A DNA stretch of 64,000 bases from Flavobacteriales bacterium (GTDB taxonomy: Bacteria; Bacteroidota; Bacteroidia; Flavobacteriales; UBA1820), in NCBI GenBank assembly GCA_003150615.1, contig QALN01000010.1, positions 1 to 64,000 on the forward strand, in the 5' to 3' direction. Below the pieces are notes generated by a model. That model did no database searches and was not told the DNA's origin. It saw only the letters and a list, made by a program, of their open reading frames with translations. Every line of letters begins with the position of its first letter. The stretch's first letter is position 1. Positions 14,445-22,056 of this stretch are shown in pieces. Both the position numbers and the translations under genes were made by a program.

Positions 14445-15245
14445 ATCAATACCGAGCATGGACACAAGTTTTACGGCCTGCACGGCTTCCTTTACATCGT
14501 GTACTCGGAGTATATCGGCTCCATGAAGAAGAGCTGCCGTATTGAGGACCGTAGTTCCGTTGAGCGCTTCGTCGGGTGTTATGCCTAATGTTTTCCATAT
14601 CATTCCTTTACGGGAAATACCGACAAGAACTGGATAACCGAGCTTTTTAAACTCTCCAAGATCTTTCATCAACCGGAAATTTTGAGCCGCATCCTTTGCA
14701 AAGCCGAAGCCGGGATCTACTATGATATTGTCGAAGCCCATAGCCCGGAGTTTTTCGATCCTGCGGGAAATATGGGCAGCGACTTCGCCTGTTACGTCCC
14801 TGTAATGGGCGTTAGAGACCATTTCATCAGGCATTCCTTTGGTGTGCATAAGGATATAGGGAAGCCCGAGGGATGCTACTGCAGGGAACATGTCATTGTC
14901 GAAATCGCCGCCCGATATATCGTTTATAATAGTTGCTCCGGCATCTGCTGCCATTACGGCTATTTCGCTGCGGAACGTATCGACCGATATTTCCGTTCCA
15001 GGGAAATGCTCGGAGATGGCTTTTATGGCAGGTATCACGCGCTCTTTTTCCGTTTCCGCATCGACGACCTTGCATCCTGGACGGGTGGAACAACCGCCGA
15101 TATCGAGTATAGATGCTCCGTCATTTAACATTTCTCCGGCTTTTTTTACGGCCAAAGCGACGCTTGACATGCGGGAAGAGGCAAAAAACGAATCGTCCGT
15201 AACGTTTATTATGCCCATTACGGCCGGGATGGCATATTTCTTCAT
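14442..15245 (-). CDS. folP: Dihydropteroate synthase
   Basis: Condenses 6-hydroxymethyl-dihydropterin diphosphate with p-aminobenzoate in folate synthesis; it is the target of sulfonamides. It is 267 aa with GIINVTDDSF (11-20), DIGGCSTRPG (48-57, the phosphate-binding loop with Cys where many homologues have Glu), SVDTFR (87-92) and NDISGG (108-113). The C-terminal RVHDVKEAVQ closes the active site. It lies 36 bases upstream of menG. A TATTTTTG box at 15265-15272 gives a very short leader. Confidence 0.96.
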   Translation of the reverse strand: MKKYAIPAVMGIINVTDDSFFASSRMSSVALAVKKAGEMLNDGASILDIGGCSTRPGCKVVDAETEKERVIPAIKAISEHFPGTEISVDTFRSEIAVMAADAGATIINDISGGDFDNDMFPAVASLGLPYILMHTKGMPDEMVSNAHYRDVTGEVAAHISRRIEKLRAMGFDNIIVDPGFGFAKDAAQNFRLMKDLGEFKKLGYPVLVGISRKGMIWKTLGITPDEALNGTTVLNTAALLHGADILRVHDVKEAVQAVKLVSMLGID

Positions 15246-15582
15246 GTGCTTGTGTAGTTGAATACAAAAATACGCAGATAAATGTTCGCCCCGACATTCC
15301 GGAATGGATTTTTAGCAAACATGATGCTGAAAATATTCGTTGAGCAAAAACTAGGTATACGTGTATTGGTATAATTCCGCGTTATTTCCGCAGCCGGATA
15401 AATTTACAGACAAACTATTGAAAATAAGCATTTTTATTGTCATGCACTTTCCGAATATAATTTGCATTATGTAAAATAGAAAATTTCGGCGCATACCCTG
15501 CCTTATCGACATGCATCAATAAAAAATAAAATTTGAATATATGTGTAAATTTTACCGGCGAGTAAAGACAAACTCCCTTGGA
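15246..15582. other. AT-rich gene-free region upstream of folP
   Basis: About 337 bases with no ORF of note. A minus-strand TATTTTTG box (15265-15272) fits a folP promoter with a leader of about 14 bases. The remainder is AT-rich with no recognised RNA or repeat. Confidence 0.45.
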
Positions 15583-16059
15583 TTATTCGCAGCAGTCGTC
15601 GTTGAAATACAATTCTACGGTGACTAAAAGTGGCTTCGCCATATTGTACGGCTTTTCAACTCTCATTTCAAAAACTATATCAGTATCGCTGTCGCCTTTT
15701 TTAAACGGTATTTTATACTTCTGATATTGTGATATGTATTTTTCACATCTGACAATATAGTACCCGCTACATTTGGCCGCCGAAGTGCCTATGGGACGCA
15801 GATATATGTAATCCCCCGGCCGACAGACCAACAGCCTGTCACCCAGAACCGAATAATAATTCTTGTAGGATCTTACAGGGCGAAATTCGCACACTCCTGA
15901 TGAATAATCGTTTTTATTCATATAATAAGTCTTCACTTTCACAGTGACGTTATTATCATCCCTGTCGCCGAAATAAGACTGGGCTACGGCTGGAACGCAG
16001 AAAAACGACGCTATGACAGACATAGCTGCCGCCAGTATTGATTTTCCGTACATAGTCAC
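15583..16059 (-). CDS. Exported hypothetical protein
   Basis: Protein of 156-158 aa with a signal peptide (MYGKSILAAAMSVIASFFCV then PAVAQ). The mature part is rich in tyrosine and beta-strand-like segments (VTVKVKTYYM, YSVLGDRLLVC, DYIYLRP, VFEMRVEKP, LLVTVELYF) and has several cysteines, ending in DDCCE. No family recognised. It starts 20 bases after the carboxypeptidase-regulatory-domain gene and is probably co-transcribed with it. Codon use is somewhat more AT-rich than the neighbours. Confidence 0.75.
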   Translation of the reverse strand: MTMYGKSILAAAMSVIASFFCVPAVAQSYFGDRDDNNVTVKVKTYYMNKNDYSSGVCEFRPVRSYKNYYSVLGDRLLVCRPGDYIYLRPIGTSAAKCSGYYIVRCEKYISQYQKYKIPFKKGDSDTDIVFEMRVEKPYNMAKPLLVTVELYFNDDCCE

Positions 16060-16079
16060 GTGATTAAAAAAAACGATTA

Positions 16080-16865
16080 CTATTCCTCCTCTTCGGCCTT
16101 TGCCTTTGCTTTTTCGTCCATATCCTGCTTACATTTGATAAGGGCGTTGATAAGGTCCAGATCGGAAGCCTTGAGTACCCATTTAGGGTCCTGCTGGCAG
16201 TAAAGGAGCAACTCTTCCAGTTCTTCCTGTGTCATTCCCAGTGCATTGCGCAGGAAATCGCGGTCGTAGCGTTCAGCCAGCATATTGGCCACTTCGTTTT
16301 CTTCTTTCATCTTGCGCAGTTTTTTATCCTGCGAGAAGAACGAATTTATGAACTCCACCGGATTGAGCGGGTTGAGCCTTTTGGCCGCGGAAAGGTCTAT
16401 GTTTTCCGAAGTCTTGATGTTGGCAAGTTTTACCGCTTTGCTTTCAAAAACAGGGTCTAGCGACCTTATATCCACTTCAAGTATGCCTGTAAGATGATTC
16501 GAGCGTATCACCACTTCGTCAAGGTCATATACCGTAGGAGAGATGTAAAAAGGCGTATATTCCCTTTTGAGCATATTCGGGGATACCACCACGTTGGTGT
16601 TCTTATACCCTACCGAAGATATGTAAAGAGAGTCGTTCTGTGCCGCTTCGATACGGAAAAAACCGTTTTCGTCGGTTGTGGTGCCGAAAAACGTGGTCAT
16701 GTTTATCACGTGTACGTTTTCAAGAGGCTTGCGCGTATACAAGTCTATGACACGGCCCTTTACAGGTTGAAGACGGTGCTGGGCATACGAACTGAACGCA
16801 CTGCCGGATAACGCCAGAAACAAAAGAACAAGTGAAGTTATTTTAAAAATCTCATATCTGTTCAT
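16080..16865 (-). CDS. Exported CarboxypepD_reg-like domain protein
   Basis: Predicted exported protein of 261 aa. The start at 16865 (MNRYEIFKITSLVLLFLALS) gives a signal peptide ending near SSYAQ. An upstream in-frame ATG at 16919 adds 18 charged residues before it and is rejected. Residues about 35-115 form a carboxypeptidase-regulatory-like beta-sandwich (GRVIDLYTRKPLENVHVI, TTTDENGFFRI, LYISSVGYK), the same domain that begins SusC-like receptors, but no receptor follows. The C-terminal half is charged and helical, ending in a K/E-rich tail. The role is unknown, perhaps envelope assembly. Confidence 0.82.
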   Translation of the reverse strand: MNRYEIFKITSLVLLFLALSGSAFSSYAQHRLQPVKGRVIDLYTRKPLENVHVINMTTFFGTTTDENGFFRIEAAQNDSLYISSVGYKNTNVVVSPNMLKREYTPFYISPTVYDLDEVVIRSNHLTGILEVDIRSLDPVFESKAVKLANIKTSENIDLSAAKRLNPLNPVEFINSFFSQDKKLRKMKEENEVANMLAERYDRDFLRNALGMTQEELEELLLYCQQDPKWVLKASDLDLINALIKCKQDMDEKAKAKAEEEE

Positions 16866-16963
16866 ACGGGACCTCTCGGTCTGCCGCTCACATACTTTAA
16901 AAGATACAGGTCTGTCCATTATCCCCTTTCGAAAAAGTGTTTTTCTTTAGTGTTATTGTTACA

Positions 16964-16980
16964 TACGTACAGTGTACGTA
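16964..16980. promoter_or_regulatory. Palindromic operator candidate
   Basis: TACGTAC-AGT-GTACGTA is a perfect inverted repeat of 7-bp arms, about 100 bases before the minus-strand gene and 150 before the pta start box. There is no T-tract, so it is not a terminator. The cognate regulator is unknown. Confidence 0.4.
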
Positions 16981-17130
16981 CACCGATTGGTACAAAGTAA
17001 GTTCAAATTTTACAAACGGCAATATAATTGTCCCCATTTTTATGAATTAATTATGAGCTTTATGAAAATATTCCGTTTCAAAAAGGGCAAATCATAACGT
17101 TCGGGGAACATTTTTTAACCTTAAATCGCT

Positions 17131-17138
17131 AACTTTGT
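17131..17138 (+). promoter_or_regulatory. Promoter -7 box of pta-ackA
   Basis: TAACTTTG followed by TAGC, a classic Bacteroidota -7 element. The predicted leader to the ATG at 17211 is about 65 bases. Confidence 0.6.
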
Positions 17139-17210
17139 AGCGCAGTTTTCCGGGCATAACTTGTTTTTTTCTTTTTTAGCGCCGGAAACGTATAAAATAC
17201 TTAAAAAAAA

Positions 17211-19325
17211 ATGAACAAAGCAGTTTTCGTGGCCACATCGCACGCCCGCAGCGGAAAAACGTCCGTATCGCTCGGGCTTATGAACATTCTGGTGGGCATG
17301 GCAAAAAAAGTGGGCTACTTCCGCCCAGTTATCTCGGACCCCGAATCCGGAGCCAGGGACGAACACATCGAAACGTTCCTCTCGTATTTCAATATCGACA
17401 TGGAATACGACGACGCTTTCGTATTTACTCGCTCGCAAGTCGAACGATTAATCAACCAGGGCAAGTCCGATCAGGTGATAAGCCGTATAATATCACACTA
17501 CAAGGCCCTGGAGGAGAAATTCGACTATATATTGGTGGACGGTTCGGACTTTTATCCCGAAGGCTCGATAGTCGAATTCGAACTCAACCTCGAAATAGCC
17601 CGCAACCTGGGCATACCTACCGTGTTGGTAGAAGCGCAGAATGAACTGTCCGAAGAAGAACTCGTAACCAACGTCAGCATAATATACAAAGAGTTCAGCG
17701 AAAAGGACGTTGACGTTATAGCCGTCGTTGCCAACAAGACGTCGGAAAATACGAAGAAAATACGCGAGGACATATCGATAGCCATCGAAGACGACGCGGT
17801 ACTTACAGCGGCCATACCGTCCAACAAACGCCTGGACTGCCCTACCATAGACGAGATACGCCGCGCGATAGGAGCGCGGGTGCTGCTTGGACACGATTAC
17901 CTGGGCAACATAGTGGAAAACTCGCTCGTAGGCGCCATGCAGACGCCTAATTTTCTGAAAGAAGTACAGGGCAACAGCCTTATCATAGTGCCTGGCGACC
18001 GTTCGGACATACTTATGGCCGCAGCTCTGGCCAACCAGTCCCCGCATTATCCCAATATCGCCGGCATCCTGCTTTCGGCAGGGATATTGCCGGAAAAAAG
18101 CGTAATACGCCTGTTCGAAGGCAGTTTCATAAACATGCCGGTGATGAGCGTACAGGACAACACGTTCGATGCGGCGATAACCGTCAGCCGGGTCAATGCC
18201 AGGATATATCCCACGAGCATCGAAAAGATCGAGTTCATGATACGTTCGTTCCGCGATGCCATAGACACCGAGGCCTTGGAAAAGAAAATCATAACGTTCA
18301 AGACGGAAGGCATGACTCCTAAAATGTTCCTGTACAACTTGTACAAGAAAGCCAAGGTACAGCGCCGACACATAGTCCTGCCGGAAGGCAACGACGAACG
18401 TATCGTAGCCGCAGCAAGCCGCCTTCTGAACCAGGATCTGGTCGATATGACCATTCTCGGTACCGAGGAAACGGTCAAGGAAGCGGCCATGCGCGCCGGA
18501 GTGGAGATAGACCTGACCAAGATCAAGGTAATAGACCCCGTAAACAGCGAATATTTCGAGGATTTCGTAAAAACACTGTACGAGCTGCGCAAATCCAAAG
18601 GATTGACCGAAGAGGCTGCACGCGACCTTATGGCCGACGTATCGTATTTCGGTACGATGATGGTGTACAAGGGACTGGCAGACGGCATGGTGTCCGGTGC
18701 GGCTCATACCACGCAGCACACGATACTGCCGGCATTCCAGATTATAAAGACCAAAAAAGACGTTTCGGTAGTCTCGTCGGTATTTTTCATGTGCCTGCCC
18801 GACCGTGTTTCCATTTTCGGCGACTGCGCCGTCAACCCCAACCCGAACGCACAGCAACTGGCCGAGATAGCCATATCGTCGGCGGATACGGCCAAAGATT
18901 TCAGCATAGAGCCGAAAGTGGCGCTTCTGTCGTATTCTTCCGGCACTTCTGGCAAGGGAGAAGATGTGGACATCGTGCGCCAGGCTACTGAAATAGCACG
19001 CGCCAAACGTCCCGACCTGAAGATAGAAGGCCCGATACAGTACGATGCGGCGGTGGACATGAAAGTGGGACGCAGCAAGATGCCCAACTCGGAAGTGGCG
19101 GGCCAGGCTTCCGTACTCATTTTCCCGGACCTGAACACAGGCAACAACACTTACAAGGCCGTTCAGAGGGAAACAGGCGCACTGGCCATAGGACCTATGC
19201 TCCAGGGGCTGAACAAACCGGTGAACGACCTGTCGCGCGGATGCACGGTGGACGACATACTCAACACCATAATCATTACCGCCATACAGTCGCAGGACAA
19301 GACAGAAGGGACAAAAGACAATTAA
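17211..19325 (+). CDS. pta: Phosphate acetyltransferase (long form)
   Basis: Converts acetyl-CoA and phosphate to acetyl phosphate. At 704 aa it is the long three-part form. An N-terminal P-loop-like AAA_26 domain begins ATSHARSGKTSVSLGL, with the Lys of SGKTS at about 16. A central DRTGG domain spans roughly 215-330. The C-terminal catalytic PTA_PTB domain starts near residue 380 (RRHIVLPEGNDERI) and includes SYSSGTSGKGEDVD and GPIQYDAAVD. It is followed by ackA 86 bases on, forming the acetate and ATP-generating pathway of fermentation. Confidence 0.97.
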   Translation: MNKAVFVATSHARSGKTSVSLGLMNILVGMAKKVGYFRPVISDPESGARDEHIETFLSYFNIDMEYDDAFVFTRSQVERLINQGKSDQVISRIISHYKALEEKFDYILVDGSDFYPEGSIVEFELNLEIARNLGIPTVLVEAQNELSEEELVTNVSIIYKEFSEKDVDVIAVVANKTSENTKKIREDISIAIEDDAVLTAAIPSNKRLDCPTIDEIRRAIGARVLLGHDYLGNIVENSLVGAMQTPNFLKEVQGNSLIIVPGDRSDILMAAALANQSPHYPNIAGILLSAGILPEKSVIRLFEGSFINMPVMSVQDNTFDAAITVSRVNARIYPTSIEKIEFMIRSFRDAIDTEALEKKIITFKTEGMTPKMFLYNLYKKAKVQRRHIVLPEGNDERIVAAASRLLNQDLVDMTILGTEETVKEAAMRAGVEIDLTKIKVIDPVNSEYFEDFVKTLYELRKSKGLTEEAARDLMADVSYFGTMMVYKGLADGMVSGAAHTTQHTILPAFQIIKTKKDVSVVSSVFFMCLPDRVSIFGDCAVNPNPNAQQLAEIAISSADTAKDFSIEPKVALLSYSSGTSGKGEDVDIVRQATEIARAKRPDLKIEGPIQYDAAVDMKVGRSKMPNSEVAGQASVLIFPDLNTGNNTYKAVQRETGALAIGPMLQGLNKPVNDLSRGCTVDDILNTIIITAIQSQDKTEGTKDN

Positions 19326-19411
19326 TTAAAAAATATAGTATACGCGCCTCTACCGGATTAAGAAAACGTTTTTGAAACAGGAAAGAGGATTAACGTAACA
19401 GTACACACAAG

Positions 19412-20620
19412 ATGAAAATATTGGTTTTAAACTCGGGAAGTTCGTCAATAAAGTACCAGCTTATCGACATGGACACCCGCAAACCCGTCTCCAGCGGACT
19501 TGTGGAACGCATAGGCCAGGCAGAAGGTGTTATCACCCACAAGTACCTGCGCGGCGGGAAAATGGAAAAAACACAACAGACATTCGCGATACCGGACCAT
19601 AAGACAGGACTCCGCCGCGTGGCCGAACTGCTCACCGACAAACAGGTAGGAGTGATATCCCATCCGGAGGAAATACGCGCGGTCGGACACCGTATGGTAC
19701 ACGGAGGCGAATACATTTCCGATACATGCCTGATAACGCCTGACGTTGAAAACAAGATAAAGGAGCTGTTCCCTCTCGCCCCGCTGCACAACCCGCCTGC
19801 CTATCAGGGGTACGAAGTAGCCCGTCAGGTATTTCCGAAGGCAGCGCAGATAGCAGTGTTCGACACCGCTTTCCACCAGACGATGCCGCCTGTGGCCTAT
19901 CGTTACGCTATTCCCGAAGAATTGTACACGAAGCACGGCATTCGTAAGTACGGTTTTCACGGCACGAGCCACAAATACGTGTCTGAAAGGGCCGTTGAAA
20001 TGCTGGGCGGAAAAGAAGGTTCGAAAATAATAACAGTACACCTTGGCAACGGATGTTCTATGGCTGCCGTCAAAGACGGTAAGTGCGTGGATACGTCTAT
20101 GGGACTCGGCCCGTTAAGCGGTCTGGTCATGGGTACGCGCAGCGGCGATGTGGACCCTTCGGTGGTATTTTACATGATACAACAGCTCGGCTATTCCCTG
20201 GAAGACGTTGTGAGGATATTGAACAAGGAATCGGGACTGAAAGCTCTGTGCGGTTCGTCCGATATGCGCGATGTCGATGCGGGTATGAAAGCCGGCAAAG
20301 ATGACGCTTTGTTCGCATACGAACTTTACTGCTACCACATAAGGCAATTCATAGGCGCTTACGCGGCTTCTATGGGCGGGCTGGATGCCGTTGTCTTTAC
20401 GGCCGGTATAGGAGAAAACGCTTCGTATATACGCTCCGGAGCCTGCCGAGACTTGGAATTCATGGGAATAGACATAGACGATGCTAAAAACACGGCCCCT
20501 TCCAACCAACCGCGCGAGATACAAAAAGACGGAGCGAAGGTAAAGGTGTTCGTGATACCCACTAACGAAGAACTGGAAATAGCCACGCAGACGTATAATC
20601 TGCTGCTTAAACAGGGCTAA
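19412..20620 (+). CDS. ackA: Acetate kinase
   Basis: Transfers the phosphate of acetyl phosphate to ADP, giving ATP and acetate. It is 402 aa, with the N-terminal LVLNSGSSSIKYQL, VGHRMVHGGE, FDTAFHQTMP (catalytic Asp region), GFHGTSHKYV and LGNGCSM, and the C-terminal FTAGIGENA motif; all family blocks are intact. It is co-directional with pta and probably the same transcript. Confidence 0.97.
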   Translation: MKILVLNSGSSSIKYQLIDMDTRKPVSSGLVERIGQAEGVITHKYLRGGKMEKTQQTFAIPDHKTGLRRVAELLTDKQVGVISHPEEIRAVGHRMVHGGEYISDTCLITPDVENKIKELFPLAPLHNPPAYQGYEVARQVFPKAAQIAVFDTAFHQTMPPVAYRYAIPEELYTKHGIRKYGFHGTSHKYVSERAVEMLGGKEGSKIITVHLGNGCSMAAVKDGKCVDTSMGLGPLSGLVMGTRSGDVDPSVVFYMIQQLGYSLEDVVRILNKESGLKALCGSSDMRDVDAGMKAGKDDALFAYELYCYHIRQFIGAYAASMGGLDAVVFTAGIGENASYIRSGACRDLEFMGIDIDDAKNTAPSNQPREIQKDGAKVKVFVIPTNEELEIATQTYNLLLKQG

Positions 20621-20638
20621 TGATTTTTCCGTAAAAAA

Positions 20639-20668
20639 ACAACCGGTTTCTTTGTTTCCACCGGTTGT
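20639..20668. terminator. Weak hairpin after ackA
   Basis: ACAACCGGT at 20639-20647 pairs with ACCGGTTGT at 20660-20668. An A-run precedes it and no T-run follows, so it would terminate better on the minus strand. Its use after ackA is uncertain. Confidence 0.35.
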
Positions 20669-20879
20669 CGAACATGTCAGGCGTATCGGGCGCATCCGGT
20701 AACGCCGAGGGTTGATATTCTATTTTCAATGGATATAAACGGACTTAATACACTTCTCAATCGTGTAAAAGGAATCCTCTACACACAAATGCATCGCCCA
20801 CAGCATATACATGCCTTTAATAAAGGAAACACCGGTTCAATACGCAAACCGAATCAATAACTTCACAAAATAAAAAGCT

Positions 20880-21698
20880 ATGAACCGAATCATTTTAATT
20901 TCAGTATTCAGCATTTTAACACTCAATGTTATGGCACAGGAAAAGATAGTACAGACTGCAGGACGCGACCAACTCGGAGAGTTCGCTCCCAATTTCGCGG
21001 AACTAAACGATGACATTCTCTTCGGCCAGGTGTGGAGCCGCACCGACAAGCTCAGCCTTCGCGACCGCAGTTTAGTGACCGTTACCTCCCTTATAAGCCA
21101 GGGTATCACGGACAATTCGCTAGTCTATCACCTCCAGTCGGCGAAGAAGAACGGTATTACCCGCACCGAGATAGCCGAAATCATCACCCATATAGGTTTC
21201 TATGCTGGCTGGCCCAAAGCATGGGCGGCGTTCAATCTGGCAAAAGGCGTATGGGCGGAAGATACTACCGGCGAAAACGACAAAGCCGCTTTCCAGCGGG
21301 AGATGATTTTCCCGATAGGCGAGCCTAACACAGCCTACGCCAAATACTTCATCGGTAACAGCTACCTCGCACCGATCTCACGAGAGCAAATCCCGATTTC
21401 CAACGTAACCTTCGAACCGCGCTGCCGCAACAACTGGCATATACACCGTGCAGCAAAAGGCGGCGGGCAGATGTTGATAGGTGTAGCCGGCCGTGGCTGG
21501 TATCAGGAAGACGGCAAACCGGCTGTTGAGATTCTGCCCGGTACGGTTATCCACATTCCGGCTAACGAGAAACACTGGCACGGCGCAGCAGCCGACAGTT
21601 GGTTCGCACATCTGGCTTTCGAGGTTCCAGGAGAGGAAACATCGAACGAATGGCTTGAACCGGTAACGAACAAAGAATATGACAAACTTCAAAAATGA
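20880..21698 (+). CDS. Exported carboxymuconolactone-decarboxylase-like / cupin fusion protein
   Basis: Protein of 272 aa with a signal peptide (MNRIILISVFSILTLNVMAQ). Residues about 30-120 are a carboxymuconolactone decarboxylase/AhpD-like helical domain (LSLRDRSLVTV, TRTEIAEIITHIGFYAGWP). Residues about 165-250 are a cupin with metal-ligand-like histidines His187 and His189 (NNWHIHR) and His234 (KHWHG). The combination suggests a periplasmic oxidoreductase or a small-molecule-detoxifying enzyme; the reaction is unknown. The family lacks the CxxC of true AhpD. Codon use is less ATA-rich than neighbouring genes, so acquisition by transfer is possible. Confidence 0.85.
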   Translation: MNRIILISVFSILTLNVMAQEKIVQTAGRDQLGEFAPNFAELNDDILFGQVWSRTDKLSLRDRSLVTVTSLISQGITDNSLVYHLQSAKKNGITRTEIAEIITHIGFYAGWPKAWAAFNLAKGVWAEDTTGENDKAAFQREMIFPIGEPNTAYAKYFIGNSYLAPISREQIPISNVTFEPRCRNNWHIHRAAKGGGQMLIGVAGRGWYQEDGKPAVEILPGTVIHIPANEKHWHGAAADSWFAHLAFEVPGEETSNEWLEPVTNKEYDKLQK

Positions 21699-21951
21699 GT
21701 CTATAAATTCTTATTGGGGAATATCGAATTATTACGGCGATAAACTTAAAGTGGAAAAAAGGCAGATGGAATGTATGTCCGAGCGTCCTACCGACTACTG
21801 GCCATATGGTTGGGAATACCTGAAACCTTATGAGAATTGGGATATGAGCACCATAACCGCTATGGTAAATGGAAAATACGCAGATATGATTAAGCGGAAT
21901 GTGGAAACGATACTGGAAGAGATTTCCCGGACAGAACTTCGCTTACCTTAG
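21679..21951 (+). CDS. Small hypothetical protein overlapping the CMD-cupin gene
   Basis: A 90-aa frame starting inside the last codons of the previous gene (20-base overlap) and ending just before a strong terminator. The composition is protein-like, rich in Trp and Tyr (PTDYWPYGWEYLKPYENWDM) with a helical C-terminus (RNVETILEEISR). No signal peptide and no family recognised. It may be a translationally coupled small protein or the surviving fragment of a longer gene. Confidence 0.45.
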   Translation: MTNFKNESINSYWGISNYYGDKLKVEKRQMECMSERPTDYWPYGWEYLKPYENWDMSTITAMVNGKYADMIKRNVETILEEISRTELRLP

Positions 21952-21975
21952 AATGTTGTATATAAAGCACGATAA

Positions 21976-22010
21976 AAAATCCCGTCCATAAAAATGGACG
22001 GGATTTTTTT
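21976..22010. terminator. Strong bidirectional terminator
   Basis: AAATCCCGTCCAT pairs with ATGGACGGGATTT around a short A-loop, with T7 on the plus strand and T6 on the minus strand. It separates the CMD-cupin unit from the convergent TonB-dependent receptor. Confidence 0.88.
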
Positions 22011-22056
22011 ATAGTTATCATTTATTCGTTTTTCTTTTTTTCACGCGAAAAACATA

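Larger units (their letters stand above)
16866..17210. other. Divergent region between CarboxypepD_reg gene and pta
   Basis: 345 bases. It contains the perfect 7-3-7 inverted repeat TACGTAC AGT GTACGTA at 16964-16980 and the pta promoter TAACTTTG at 17131-17138. No clear minus-strand TAnnTTTG box is visible. The palindrome looks like an operator for a dimeric regulator. Confidence 0.5.

Noticed and set aside
17493..18857. 454-codon minus-strand ORF opposite pta
   Set aside because: Shadow frame of a clear pta gene; the Y/R/V-rich composition is the usual antisense artefact. The same holds for long ORFs opposite dpp, ackA, lpxK/punA and others.
20639..20668. Terminator of ackA
   Set aside because: Hairpin lacks a downstream T-run on the plus strand; kept only as a weak feature.
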